In this document: positions 26,090 to 34,772 of the stretch, piece after piece
How the letters are laid out: every line of letters begins with the position of its first letter
How positions within the stretch are numbered: the stretch's first letter is position 1
Assembly (NCBI RefSeq): GCF_047607445.1
Contig: NZ_JBLKRT010000004.1
Coordinates: 62,001-126,000, forward strand
Source of the DNA: Crystallibacter sulfonylureivorans_A
GTDB taxonomy: Bacteria; Actinomycetota; Actinomycetes; Actinomycetales; Micrococcaceae
Length of the DNA: 64,000 nucleotides
Direction: 5' to 3'
The notes under the pieces: generated by a model
What the model was told of the DNA's origin: nothing
Databases searched by the model: none
The model's input: the letters and a program-made list of their open reading frames with translations, nothing else
Made by a program: the position numbers and the translations under genes

Positions 26090-27241
26090 ATGACTACCAC
26101 CAGCGGGAATACCAACCCCGCTTCTGTCCAGTTGTCAGCCCAAGCCTTCCGAGACGTCATTGGCAGGTTTGCCAGCGGCGTCACGGTCATCACCACTTGC
26201 AGCGGGGGCAGGAACTTTGGCACGACGGCTAGTGCGGTCACCTCCCTTACCGACGATCCGCCGATGCTGCTGATCTGCCTCAATAAGTCCTCGACGAGTG
26301 CGCACGCCATCCGAGAAAGCGGAACCTTCGCCGTAAACGTCCTGGCCGAGGACCATGTCCAGCTCGCCGGCCGGTTCGCCTCGAAGCTTCCGGATAAGTT
26401 CGAGGGAATGGCCTTCGAAAAGGACGGCAACGGCTCTCCCCTGCTTGTTGGGGCCATAGCCCACCTAGTCTGCAGCGTCAGCGAACAGGTCGAAGCGGGG
26501 ACACACTACGTCTTTCTGGCCCGTGTCGAGGACGCCGTTGCGTACCCGGGACACCCGCTCGCTTACTTCCGCGGCGCATTTGGCCGGATGCAGATGGCCC
26601 CGGATGCCTCCGTGCTTCGGGAGGTCCGTGAACGCATCATCACCACCGTGAATGAAGTGGACCAGGCCATCGATCTCGACCGCTGGGCCGCGGAACTTGC
26701 CGTCGGCGTAGATCTGGTCCACCGAGCACTCATTGCCCTGGTCAGCGAAGGTCTGGTAAGACGCGAAGCCGGCCAATTCGTCATTGCACCGGTACCCGAA
26801 AGCATCATCTTCGAGTCCTATACCGCCAAGCTGGCGATCGAGCTTGGAGTCGCCGAAAGCACCGTGGGCCGCGTCAGCCAGGGCCAGCTTACCCAGCTGC
26901 GCCAGTACATGGAGGCCACGTTCGAGTTCATCAAGGATGACCGCTTCACGGATCCAGAAGCCTGGATCCAGGCCAACGAACGCTTCCACGAGTACATGGT
27001 GGAACTAGCCGGATCAAAGATTCTGCTGGATACCTACCGTCGGCTCGGCCTGCCCGGGCTGAATGCCCGAACCATCAACAGATCCACCTATGCAACCGCG
27101 GAGTTGCTAAACGACCACCGCAAACTTGTCGAAGCATACGAAAACAAGGACCTGGGCGCGGTAGTCGAGGTGCTGCGGGAGCACGCGGACAGGCCGCGTC
27201 AGCTGCGCGCCCGTGAACGTGAACTTTTCGGCCGGGCCTGA
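26090..27241 (+). CDS. Flavin reductase fused to a GntR/FCD regulator-like domain
   Basis: Residues 1-165 form a flavin reductase domain (AFRDVIGRFASGVTVITT, TASAVTSLTDDPPMLLICLN, HAIRESGTFAVNVL, HPLAYFRGAFG), of the type that supplies FMNH2 or FADH2 to two-component monooxygenases. Residues about 175-380 resemble a degenerate winged helix (LVHRALIALVSEGLVRREAG) followed by an FCD domain with NERFHEYM, NDHRKL and LREHADRP, which carry the usual Asn/His ligand positions. Total length is 383, against about 170-190 for a stand-alone reductase. GAGGAGA precedes the ATG. It probably partners the monooxygenase at 20249 and may sense a pathway compound. Confidence 0.8.
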   Translation: MTTTSGNTNPASVQLSAQAFRDVIGRFASGVTVITTCSGGRNFGTTASAVTSLTDDPPMLLICLNKSSTSAHAIRESGTFAVNVLAEDHVQLAGRFASKLPDKFEGMAFEKDGNGSPLLVGAIAHLVCSVSEQVEAGTHYVFLARVEDAVAYPGHPLAYFRGAFGRMQMAPDASVLREVRERIITTVNEVDQAIDLDRWAAELAVGVDLVHRALIALVSEGLVRREAGQFVIAPVPESIIFESYTAKLAIELGVAESTVGRVSQGQLTQLRQYMEATFEFIKDDRFTDPEAWIQANERFHEYMVELAGSKILLDTYRRLGLPGLNARTINRSTYATAELLNDHRKLVEAYENKDLGAVVEVLREHADRPRQLRARERELFGRA

Positions 27242-27628
27242 GCGAAACAACCGGCGCCGGTGACATTTGGCCGATCCCATCTACATGGAAGGAGGGACCG
27301 CGATGCCCCAGGAAAGGCAGGCTTCCAGAGCGGCCATTGCTACCGGCGTCGGGCGGGGGCGCGGTAGTGAAGTTCTGCAGCAACGAGGTACGCAGATGGT
27401 TGCTGAGGACGTCGACCTGCACACCTGCTCGCGCCCGCAACGGGGTGCATCATCAAATGTCTCATCGATATCCGGGACCGTCGCGTTCCAAAGCCTCGGG
27501 CAAGTCCAGCAACCAGAGCGCCTTTCTGCAGATCGCTCGGCAGCGGCTATCGAGAACGCTCGCCAGCATTCCGGCCGTGGCCGACGCATCAGATGAACTG
27601 GCAAACACCGCGACCGAACTGGAGAACC
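27242..27628. other. Intergenic region without recognisable gene
   Basis: About 390 bases between the reductase fusion and maleylacetate reductase. Open frames exist on both strands (one overlaps the start of the next gene) but none shows family features, and no island-type operator was seen. It could be a decayed gene or a long leader. Confidence 0.45.
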
Positions 27629-28717
27629 ATGACGAACCCCACGAAGCAACGCATGAGCTCAACTTTTGAGCACGTAACCCTGGGACAGCGGGTGCTGTTC
27701 GGTTCCGCCAAGGCCGCCGAGAACCTGGCTACCGAAGTCGCAAGATTCGGAGCGAAGAGAGTGATGGTGATCGCGTCAAAATTCGAGTCACACGCCGCCG
27801 CCGAGGTCGCCTCCGGCATCGAGGTGGCTTTGCATTACGACGACGTGGTGCCGCACGTACCCATCGAAAAGGCCAAGAAAGCCCGGACAGCCGCAGTCGA
27901 ACACAAGATCGACCTACTGGTCTGCGTGGGCGGCGGTTCGACCACGGGTTTGGCCAAAGCGATCGCGATGACTTCGGGCCTGCCGATCGTGGCCGTACCG
28001 ACCACCTATGCCGGGTCGGAGGCCACCAACGTTTGGGGCCTGACGCAAGCCGCCCACAAAACCACTGGCATCGACGACAAGGTACTGCCCGCGACCGTGA
28101 TCTATGACGCCACCCTAACCCTGTCACTGCCCGCCGACCTGTCTGTTGCGTCCGGTCTAAACGCGCTGGCGCACTGCGTCGATTCGATGTGGGGACCACG
28201 CGCGGATCCCATCAACCAGGCGCTGGCCGCCGAAGGCATCCGCGCCCTCAACGCCGGGCTCCCGCTGATCAAGCTGGATCCGCAGGGTTTGGCCGGCCGG
28301 GAACAAGCACTGTACGGGGCCTATCTGGCCGCGGTCGCGTTTGCTTCCGCAGGGTCCGGCATGCACCACAAGATCTGCCACGTCCTGGGCGGGACCTGGA
28401 ACATGCCGCACGCCCAGACTCACGCAACCGTGCTCCCCTACGTGCTGGCCTTCAACGCGCCCAAAGCGCCCGAAGCCGCTGCGCGGATCGCCACGGCCTT
28501 TGGCACCGACGAGGCGGTAGTCGGGCTGAACAACCTTCGCACTGTCCTGGACGCACCCAAGGCGCTTATGGACTACGGCTTCACCGAAGAGAACATCCCC
28601 GATGCCGTGGACCTGATCCTGCCCGTGATCCCTGCCTCCAACCCCCGCAAACCGTCCGCGGAGAACCTCAGCGAGCTCCTCCGCGCGGCCACGGCCGGCA
28701 CCACACCCGAGCTTTAG
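27629..28717 (+). CDS. Maleylacetate reductase
   Basis: An iron-containing alcohol dehydrogenase family enzyme of 362 residues that reduces maleylacetate to 3-oxoadipate with NAD(P)H. Visible motifs are GGGSTTGLAKAIA (cofactor), PTTYAGSEATNVWG, and the metal-ligand segments NALAHCVDSMWG and GSGMHHKICHVLGG. ATG 27629 follows GGAG; frames from 27593 and 27653 are less well supported. It is directly followed by the hydroxyquinol dioxygenase, and the two enzymes perform consecutive steps. Confidence 0.9.
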   Translation: MTNPTKQRMSSTFEHVTLGQRVLFGSAKAAENLATEVARFGAKRVMVIASKFESHAAAEVASGIEVALHYDDVVPHVPIEKAKKARTAAVEHKIDLLVCVGGGSTTGLAKAIAMTSGLPIVAVPTTYAGSEATNVWGLTQAAHKTTGIDDKVLPATVIYDATLTLSLPADLSVASGLNALAHCVDSMWGPRADPINQALAAEGIRALNAGLPLIKLDPQGLAGREQALYGAYLAAVAFASAGSGMHHKICHVLGGTWNMPHAQTHATVLPYVLAFNAPKAPEAAARIATAFGTDEAVVGLNNLRTVLDAPKALMDYGFTEENIPDAVDLILPVIPASNPRKPSAENLSELLRAATAGTTPEL

Positions 28718-28727
28718 GAGAACCATT

Positions 28728-29642
28728 ATGACCGAGACCACCACAGCGGGATCACATGCCGTCAGTCCCGAGCAGCAGGCCGTGGAGCAGCAGCTTGTCG
28801 ACACCGTCATCGCTTCCTTCGAAAAGACGAGCGATCCGAGGTTGAAGCAGCTGATGCAGGCCCTGACCAAGCACCTGCACAACTTCATCCGCGAAGTCCG
28901 GCTCACCGAGGACGAATGGAACACGGGCATCGAGTTCCTCACCAACGCCGGCCACATCACCGACGACAAGCGCCAGGAATTCATCCTGCTCTCCGACGTC
29001 CTGGGCGCCTCGATGCAGACCATCGCGGTCAACAACGAAACCATGGGCAACGCCACCGAAGCCACCGTCTTCGGCCCCTTCTTCCTCAACGACGCCCCCG
29101 AAATCGGGATCGGCGGGGACATCGCCGGCGGAGCCACCGGGCAGCCCTGCTGGGTCGAAGGAACCGTCACCGACATCGCCGGTAACCCCGTCCCCAATGC
29201 CCGCATCGAGGTCTGGGAGGCAGACGACGACGGGTTCTACGATGTCCAGTACACCGACGGACGCGTCGCCGGACGCGCCCACCTCTACTCCGACCAGGAC
29301 GGAAACTACAGCTTCTGGGGACTGACACCCACCCCCTACCCCATCCCGCACGACGGGCCCGTGGGCCAGATGCTCGAAGCCACTAATCGTTCCCCGGTCC
29401 GCGCTTCGCACCTGCACTTCATGGTCACTGCGGAGAACCTGCGCACCCTCGTCACCCACATCTTTGTCAAGGGCGACCCCCAAATCGAGATCGGTGATTC
29501 CGTCTTCGGGGTGAAGGAATCATTGATCAAGAAGTTCGAGCAGCAAGCCGCCGGCACACCCACCCCCGACGGTCGCGACCTCGCCGAGCAAACCTGGGCC
29601 CGAACCCGATTTGACATCGTCCTCGCCCCGGAAGGCACCTAG
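28728..29642 (+). CDS. Hydroxyquinol 1,2-dioxygenase (intradiol)
   Basis: A 304-residue non-haem Fe(III) intradiol dioxygenase. An N-terminal helical dimerisation domain is followed by ATEATVFGPFFLNDAP, typical of the hydroxyquinol branch. Iron ligands are expected at Tyr in GFYDVQY, Tyr in TPYPIPHDGP and the His pair in RASHLHFMV. It opens 1,2,4-trihydroxybenzene to maleylacetate, the substrate of the enzyme just upstream. AGGAG overlaps the upstream stop and precedes the ATG by seven bases, indicating a tight operon. Confidence 0.9.
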   Translation: MTETTTAGSHAVSPEQQAVEQQLVDTVIASFEKTSDPRLKQLMQALTKHLHNFIREVRLTEDEWNTGIEFLTNAGHITDDKRQEFILLSDVLGASMQTIAVNNETMGNATEATVFGPFFLNDAPEIGIGGDIAGGATGQPCWVEGTVTDIAGNPVPNARIEVWEADDDGFYDVQYTDGRVAGRAHLYSDQDGNYSFWGLTPTPYPIPHDGPVGQMLEATNRSPVRASHLHFMVTAENLRTLVTHIFVKGDPQIEIGDSVFGVKESLIKKFEQQAAGTPTPDGRDLAEQTWARTRFDIVLAPEGT

Positions 29643-30084
29643 CCGCATTGTGGCAACGCCTTCAAAGTTTCAGCCAGGCCCGACACCCCCCGACAGGCGA
29701 AGTTGCTGATCGACGGCTGCCAGACGTTCCCTGCCCGGGGCTATCCATCCAGTTCCTCAGAACGCTCGCGGTCCGGCATGCCGCGGCCGAAGGCGCATTT
29801 CATGCCGAAGGGGCTCAGCCCGCCACCCAACCACATGTGCGATCCAGATGAATCGCGTTACTTCCTCCCCAGGTTTCGCACTATTACTTGGCAGTCAGGT
29901 TCAGGGCTGCGGTGAATCCTTCTCCCCCATCGGTGAGTCGTTGCACCTCGCTACGACTCGAAAGACCTTTGTCGTCTCGTGGGTTGGAGGTCCTCGATAT
30001 GGCAGCCATTCACCGCGCCTCGCAAATCGCTTGGCCTTGTCCGGGGCCGGTGCGGGCCAAAGTAACCGGCATGTCAGAGGACAA
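29643..30084. other. Intergenic region at the end of the catabolic island
   Basis: About 440 bases with no convincing gene. Short plus-strand frames here run into the next gene's frame but lack a ribosome site or family resemblance. The composition is somewhat less GC-rich than the flanks. Confidence 0.45.
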
Positions 30085-31029
30085 ATGTATTCTCGTCGCA
30101 TGAGCATGCCGATGATCCCGGGGTACATCCACGACACGTTCACCAATACGCTAGCCGACGACTGGCCCAAGCCAGCAGCTGAATTGCCTGCCCGGCTTTG
30201 GCCTGCACAAGCCCTGTACAGCATCTCGCCCGATCCAATGGGGTGGCTCACAGTCGAAGAACAGTACTTCACGCCGAACGAACAGGGCGGGAAGGGCTGC
30301 GTCCTTATTTCCCCGGAAAATCACGCTTCGGCTCTGCAGGACACCAGCTGGATCGGAAGGACGCTGGGAAACGTCGGGGTATGGAGCGACGGCACATTCG
30401 TAAACGGGCTCACGTCGGCCGATGAAAACTTGGGCTCGGAGTTCTTCGTCCACGCACGCAGGCCAAGCGGAGCCATACTGCCGGTGATCGAAATTAACCT
30501 CCCTTTCCTCTGGTACTGGGATGCTTTCCCCGTCACCGACGGCTGGTCCTACCTCAACCGTGCCGGTAGGAACCAAGACCTCATCCGTTACCAGGTCACA
30601 GATGAAAGTTGGAAGGTCGAAGTTCGCGCCTTGGAGCTCCGCCAGTTCCTTGCCTCCTCCAACCTCAGTGCCGTCGTTCAGATCGACCACACTCTAAAGA
30701 CGGATGCGGAAGAGTTTCAGCGCGTCGACGACGAGTTGGAAAACGATTGGGCACACTTGGCCTTTCACGCCCTACTCGACGAAAGGCCCAACTGGCTGTT
30801 TCACCCGCGCCTTCAGCGTCCAGCACGGCTGCAGCCCGACGACCTACCGCTCAAGATTTGCCGACTAAAAAGGAACGAACTTCAAAAAAGAGGAGGTGTG
30901 CACAAGCTGAGGTTGGAGCGTGGCCTCACTAAAGAATCCCTGGCGCTCGAAGCAGGCCTGAGTCGGAACATGGTCATCAGCCTGGAGTGGGGCAATAAAA
31001 GCACAGCTTATGACGGTTGCGGGATATAG
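30085..31029 (+). CDS. Unknown protein with C-terminal XRE helix-turn-helix, apparently frameshifted
   Basis: From ATG 30085 (AGAGG four bases upstream) the frame encodes about 314 residues. The first 230 belong to no family I recognise; they contain the aromatic-rich LPFLWYWDAFPVTDGW and the acidic stretch DELENDWAHLAFHALLDE. The end is a Cro/C1-type helix-turn-helix (LRLERGLTKESLALEAGLSRNMVISLEWG) that stops at 31029. The overlapping frame from 31017 continues with DIAAVLAMEVEDLPVF, the natural last helix of such domains, so a single frameshift near 31000 is likely. The gene may be a broken fusion. Confidence 0.5.
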   Translation: MYSRRMSMPMIPGYIHDTFTNTLADDWPKPAAELPARLWPAQALYSISPDPMGWLTVEEQYFTPNEQGGKGCVLISPENHASALQDTSWIGRTLGNVGVWSDGTFVNGLTSADENLGSEFFVHARRPSGAILPVIEINLPFLWYWDAFPVTDGWSYLNRAGRNQDLIRYQVTDESWKVEVRALELRQFLASSNLSAVVQIDHTLKTDAEEFQRVDDELENDWAHLAFHALLDERPNWLFHPRLQRPARLQPDDLPLKICRLKRNELQKRGGVHKLRLERGLTKESLALEAGLSRNMVISLEWGNKSTAYDGCGI

Positions 31030-31205
31030 CAGCAGTTCTCGCCATGGAAGTCGAGGATTTGCCGGTGTTTCCTTCGAGCTCACCTTCAGCGGCCACTACC
31101 GCGGAGGCAGCGGGCGGCGCCGCTGAGGCAAGCTGCAAGAGTAACCAATTACCGGATCTGTTGGTTGATGCCACACTGGTCTATTTCCTGCTCTGCGAAG
31201 GTTAG

Positions 31206-31513
31206 ATCTTCGCTAAACCTCAACGCGTCCTGCGCACGAGAGTAAGCTCTGGCGGTGGTGCGGCGCGCATCCTTGAGAATCTGTTCCGCCGTTTTCTGGA
31301 GCCGGCCCGGAGACAGACGACCTTCCTTCACCGAAATTTCCACGGACTTCAAGTCCAGATCAGCGAGAGGTAGGACTCACGCAGACCCAGAGATTCACAG
31401 CCGCATCATGGTGCCGCTGCAGTGGACTGCAGAGATGACACTTCCGTGAGAATCTGACAACTGGGTGACAACTAGCTTGAGAAAACGACAAGTGGATTGA
31501 GAGCCTACACCTA
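31206..31513. other. Intergenic region between the island and dnaB
   Basis: Contains a 67-codon minus-strand frame (31149-31352) of unknown merit. At 31448-31467 two copies of TGACAACT lie 11 bases apart, followed by further GACAA-type motifs. No transposase or terminator was recognised. This is the junction of accessory and core DNA. Confidence 0.4.
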
Positions 31514-32881
31514 CTAGCCGTGCTCGACCGCCATGTTGGCGAAGCGGGAGTAGTGGCCTTGGAAGCCCACCACGATGGTTTTGGTGGGGCCGTTACGGTG
31601 CTTGGCCACGATCACGTCGGCTTCGCCGGCGCGCGGGGATTCCTTGTCGTAGATGTCCTCGCGGTGGAGCAGGATGACCATGTCCGCGTCCTGCTCGATC
31701 GAACCGGATTCACGCAGGTCCGAAACCATCGGCTTCTTGTCCGTGCGCTGCTCGGATCCACGGTTCAGCTGTGACAGGGCGATGACCGGAACTTCCAGCT
31801 CCTTGGCCAGCAGCTTGAGCGCACGGGAGAACTCCGAGACCTCCTGCTGGCGGGATTCGACGCGCTTGCCGGAGGACATCAGCTGGAGGTAGTCCAGCAC
31901 CACCAGCTTGAGGTCGTGGCGCTGCTTGAGCCGCCGGCATTTGGCCCGGATCTCCATCAGGGACATGTTCGGGCTGTCGTCGATGAACAGCGGGGCATCA
32001 TTCATGCGGCCCATGGTGGTGGCGATCTTGCCCCACTGCTCGTCCTTGATGGTTCCCTTTCGGAGATCCTGCAGCCCTATAGTGGCCTCCGCGGAGAGAA
32101 GGCGCATGGCGATCTCGTTCCGGCCCATTTCCAGGGAGAAGAAGACGGTGGTCATGTTGTTCTTAATCGCTGCCGATCGGGCGAAATCCAGCGCGAAAGT
32201 GGATTTACCGACGGCAGGCCGCGCCGCGATGACGATCATCTGGCCGCCATGCAGGCCTTGGGTGAGTTCGTCGAGTTCATAGAAGCCGGTGGGAACACCG
32301 GTCATGCCCTCGCCGCGGTGGCCGGCGGACTCGATCTCGTCGACGGTGCCTTCAATGATGTCCTTCAGCGGGACATAGTCCTCGGCGGTGCGCCGCTCGG
32401 CAACCTTATAGATCTCGGCCTGCGCCTCGTTGACGATCGCGTCGACTTCGCCGTCGTGGGAATAGCCCAGCTGGACGATCTTGGTGCCGGCGTCGACCAG
32501 GCGGCGGAGCACTGCGCGTTCACGCACGATCTCCGCATAGAAGCCCGCGTTGGCAGCGGTGGGAACGGACTGAATCAGCGTGTGCAGGTAAGCGGGTCCG
32601 CCGATGCGGGAAATCTCGCCCCGCTTGGTGAGCAAGTCGGAGACGGTGACGGCGTCCGCCGGTTCGCCACGGCCGTACAGGTCGATGATGGCTTCGTAGA
32701 TGCTCTCGTGGGAGGGCCGGTAGAAGTCCACACCGCGGAGCACTTCTACACAGTCCGCGATCGCATCCTTGGACAGCATCATGCCGCCAAGCACCGACTG
32801 CTCGGCCACGAGGTCCTGCGGCGGCGTGCGTCCGAATTCGGAATCCCGACCTGTTGCCGAATCCGCGTGCGCTACCGACAC
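31514..32881 (-). CDS. dnaB: Replicative DNA helicase
   Basis: DnaB is the hexameric helicase of the replication fork. The 455-residue protein has the N-terminal DnaB domain (PPQDLVAEQSVLGGMMLS) and a RecA-like C-terminal motor with Walker A ARPAVGKST, DYLQLM, the arginine/glutamine segment ALSQLNRGSEQR and a C-terminal HRNGPTKT motif. GTG 32881 (start of VSVAHADS) is the start typical of this family; the frame remains open to 33028 but that part is not conserved-looking. No intein is present. It is transcribed away from the DnaA-box cluster upstream. Confidence 0.93.
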   Translation of the reverse strand: MSVAHADSATGRDSEFGRTPPQDLVAEQSVLGGMMLSKDAIADCVEVLRGVDFYRPSHESIYEAIIDLYGRGEPADAVTVSDLLTKRGEISRIGGPAYLHTLIQSVPTAANAGFYAEIVRERAVLRRLVDAGTKIVQLGYSHDGEVDAIVNEAQAEIYKVAERRTAEDYVPLKDIIEGTVDEIESAGHRGEGMTGVPTGFYELDELTQGLHGGQMIVIAARPAVGKSTFALDFARSAAIKNNMTTVFFSLEMGRNEIAMRLLSAEATIGLQDLRKGTIKDEQWGKIATTMGRMNDAPLFIDDSPNMSLMEIRAKCRRLKQRHDLKLVVLDYLQLMSSGKRVESRQQEVSEFSRALKLLAKELEVPVIALSQLNRGSEQRTDKKPMVSDLRESGSIEQDADMVILLHREDIYDKESPRAGEADVIVAKHRNGPTKTIVVGFQGHYSRFANMAVEHG

Positions 32882-33061
32882 CGCTGCCTGCTTTCTTTGC
32901 TCCTCGAACGGGTACCGAATCCCCTTCTGGTTCAGAACTATCAGGCGGTTCGGACATTCATGCGAACCGCCGGAAGGGCGCGCCGGACTACTGCCCGTGC
33001 GCGGACTTCTCAGTGGGATACTCCGCAACGGTAGCCCCCTTCCTTGGTTCCGCCAAGCGAC

Positions 33062-33294
33062 TTATCCACCACCCCTGTGGATAAAGTGTGGATACACAGG
33101 CGTGTCTTGTGCACAGGCTGTGTGCACAGCTGTGGATAGCAAAGTTAACCAGCCGGTAACATACCTCTGACCTGCGGAAACATTGGCGACGCACTGTGGA
33201 TTAAAAGAATTTAGCGGTGGAATTTGTCCACTTTTGACCTGTTGACAGATCCGAATTTGCAGCGTAGGCAAAAGTTATCCACTGGTTATCCACA
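33062..33294. promoter_or_regulatory. Cluster of DnaA-box-like 9-mers upstream of dnaB
   Basis: Seven 9-mers resembling TTATCCACA occur in 233 bases: 33062-33070 (TTATCCACC), 33076-33084 (perfect, reverse), 33087-33095, 33131-33139 and 33195-33203 (each one mismatch, reverse), 33275-33283 (TTATCCACT) and 33286-33294 (perfect, forward). The stretch is more AT-rich than its surroundings and codes for nothing visible in 32882-33373. It could be a DnaA-controlled dnaB promoter, a DnaA-titrating site or an origin-like element. Confidence 0.65.
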
Positions 33295-33373
33295 GTGTGA
33301 ATTACACCGGTGTGATACCCGTGCGTCGGCGGAGTCTGGAGGCGGTGGACCGGGCGGGACGTAGGATTCAAGT

Positions 33374-33500
33374 ATGGAATTTGTGGTGCCGCTGCTGATC
33401 GTTGTGCTGGTCATCGCCGTCGGGCTGTTGATGGTGCGCCCTCGCAACGCGCAACAAGACCAGCCGCACCGGCCGTATGCGCGGCTCGATGGGCAACGCC
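33374..33500 (+). pseudogene. Membrane-anchor segment out of frame with the following gene
   Basis: ATG 33374 opens a frame starting MEFVVPLLIVVLVIAVGLLMV, a single transmembrane helix, then RPRNAQQDQPHRPYARLDG. After about 40 codons it loses protein-like character, while the +1 frame (33477 gene) becomes protein-like at the same place. A one-base indel near 33490 therefore probably separates the anchor from its soluble domain. Confidence 0.5.
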
Positions 33501-34172
33501 ACTTCGGCAACCTCCAGGGAGGCTGCTGCCGAAGCCAGCGCCCGGCTGACCCAGCAGCAACACACCGCGATCTATGCGCTGATCGCCCAAGGTCAGGCCC
33601 TCGCGGCGATCCGCGAATACCGCAACGCCACCGGCACCGGGCTCCGCAAGGCTGCCGGCGCCGTCGCCCAAATGTCGGCACACCCGCAGCCCTACAAGTC
33701 GTCTCAGGAGGAAACCCCTGCACCCCGGCTGGAGGACAAGGAGCCGGGAACGGCAGCGCCCAAAGAGCCCTTGGATAAGGAGCCGCGGAAGGCAGCGCCG
33801 GAACAGCCCTCGGAGAAGGCGGAGCCTCTGCAGGCGGCCCCCGGACCGGCCCAGGCAGACGATGCCCCGCTGCAAGAGCCCGCTCCTGCCTCACCGGCTG
33901 CCCAGGCAGACGATGCCCAGCTGCATGAGCCCGCTCCCGCACCACCAGCAGCGCCGAGGGGATACCGCTACCGGGCCATCGTGTCCAAAGGCGACACCGT
34001 CAGGGAAATCGCCAGCACTCGCCTGAACGACGACGTGTTTGGCCGGATCCGCAGCGCGGCGCTCGGCGGCGACCGGGAAGATGCAGTCCGGCTGCTCCTG
34101 GAGCATTCGGAAGCGACCGAGGCGGACGCGCGCGAGTTTGTTGACCTGATCGGGCCGGAAGAAGAGTCCTAG
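33477..34172 (+). CDS. bL12-C-terminal-like domain protein with Pro/Ala-rich linker
   Basis: As read from ATG 33477 the protein has 231 residues. The segment AIREYRNATGTGLRKAAGAV mimics the C-terminal fold of ribosomal protein bL12, and a related unit (AVRLLLEHSEATEADAREFV) closes the protein. Between them is a low-complexity linker with a near-perfect 17-residue duplication (AQADDAPLQEPAPASPA and AQADDAQLHEPAPAPPA). The natural start is probably 33374, giving a membrane-anchored protein of about 265 residues, interrupted by a frameshift. The function of this actinobacterial protein type is unknown to me. Confidence 0.6.
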   Translation: MRGSMGNATSATSREAAAEASARLTQQQHTAIYALIAQGQALAAIREYRNATGTGLRKAAGAVAQMSAHPQPYKSSQEETPAPRLEDKEPGTAAPKEPLDKEPRKAAPEQPSEKAEPLQAAPGPAQADDAPLQEPAPASPAAQADDAQLHEPAPAPPAAPRGYRYRAIVSKGDTVREIASTRLNDDVFGRIRSAALGGDREDAVRLLLEHSEATEADAREFVDLIGPEEES

Positions 34173-34240
34173 CGGTACGGCCGGGCGACGCGTCCGGACC
34201 GTGCTGGCAACCCCTCAGGCTTTCTGCGACACTTCAACCC

Positions 34241-34672
34241 ATGGCTGAGAACAAGACGGCGCCGACGGACGTCCCCGTCGAGGTATTCCTCGCGTCAGTG
34301 GAACACCCCATCCGGCGGCAGGACGCAGAGACCGTGCTGGAGCTGATGCGCGACGTCACCGGGGAGGAACCCGTGATGTGGGGGCCGTCGATCATCGGAT
34401 TCGGCAGCTACCACTACAAGTACGCCAGCGGACGCGAAGGTGACGCTGCCGCCGTTGGCTTCTCGCCGCGGAAGGGCAACCTGGCCCTGTACGGGCTGAC
34501 CTACGCGCCGGAGGCAGTGCCGCTGCTGGAACGCCTGGGCAAGCACAAGACCAGCGTCGCCTGCCTGTACGTCAACAAGCTGGCGGACGTTGACCTTGCC
34601 GTGCTCAAGGAACTGATTGCACTCGGCTACCGCACCATCACCACGGCGGATCCGGAAACTTTCCAGAGCTAG
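34241..34672 (+). CDS. DUF1801 domain protein
   Basis: A 143-residue protein with the DUF1801 pattern: DVPVEVFLASVEHPIRRQDAE, the loop WGPSIIGFGSYHYKYASGREGD and C-terminal LADVDLAVLKELIALGY. Members resemble iron-chaperone (frataxin-like) folds, but most are uncharacterised. There is no clear Shine-Dalgarno sequence, so translation may be leaderless. It stands alone between the bL12-like gene and the convergent PhzF-like gene. Confidence 0.8.
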   Translation: MAENKTAPTDVPVEVFLASVEHPIRRQDAETVLELMRDVTGEEPVMWGPSIIGFGSYHYKYASGREGDAAAVGFSPRKGNLALYGLTYAPEAVPLLERLGKHKTSVACLYVNKLADVDLAVLKELIALGYRTITTADPETFQS

Positions 34673-34772
34673 CCTGGCATGAGCGTGCTGCTGGCGGTCG
34701 CCGGTCAGCACGCGTGGGCTTGCGGCTGGCGGACGTCGGTCCTGGCCGGTCAACTGGCCGCCCGAGCCGGTC

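Noticed and set aside
31149..31352. Minus-strand 67-codon frame between the XRE gene and dnaB
   Set aside because: No Shine-Dalgarno sequence, no recognisable family, and it overlaps the continuation of the XRE gene.
33062..33294. Calling this the chromosomal origin oriC
   Set aside because: The box cluster is suggestive, but dnaA/dnaN are not adjacent and no skew analysis was possible; kept only as a finding.
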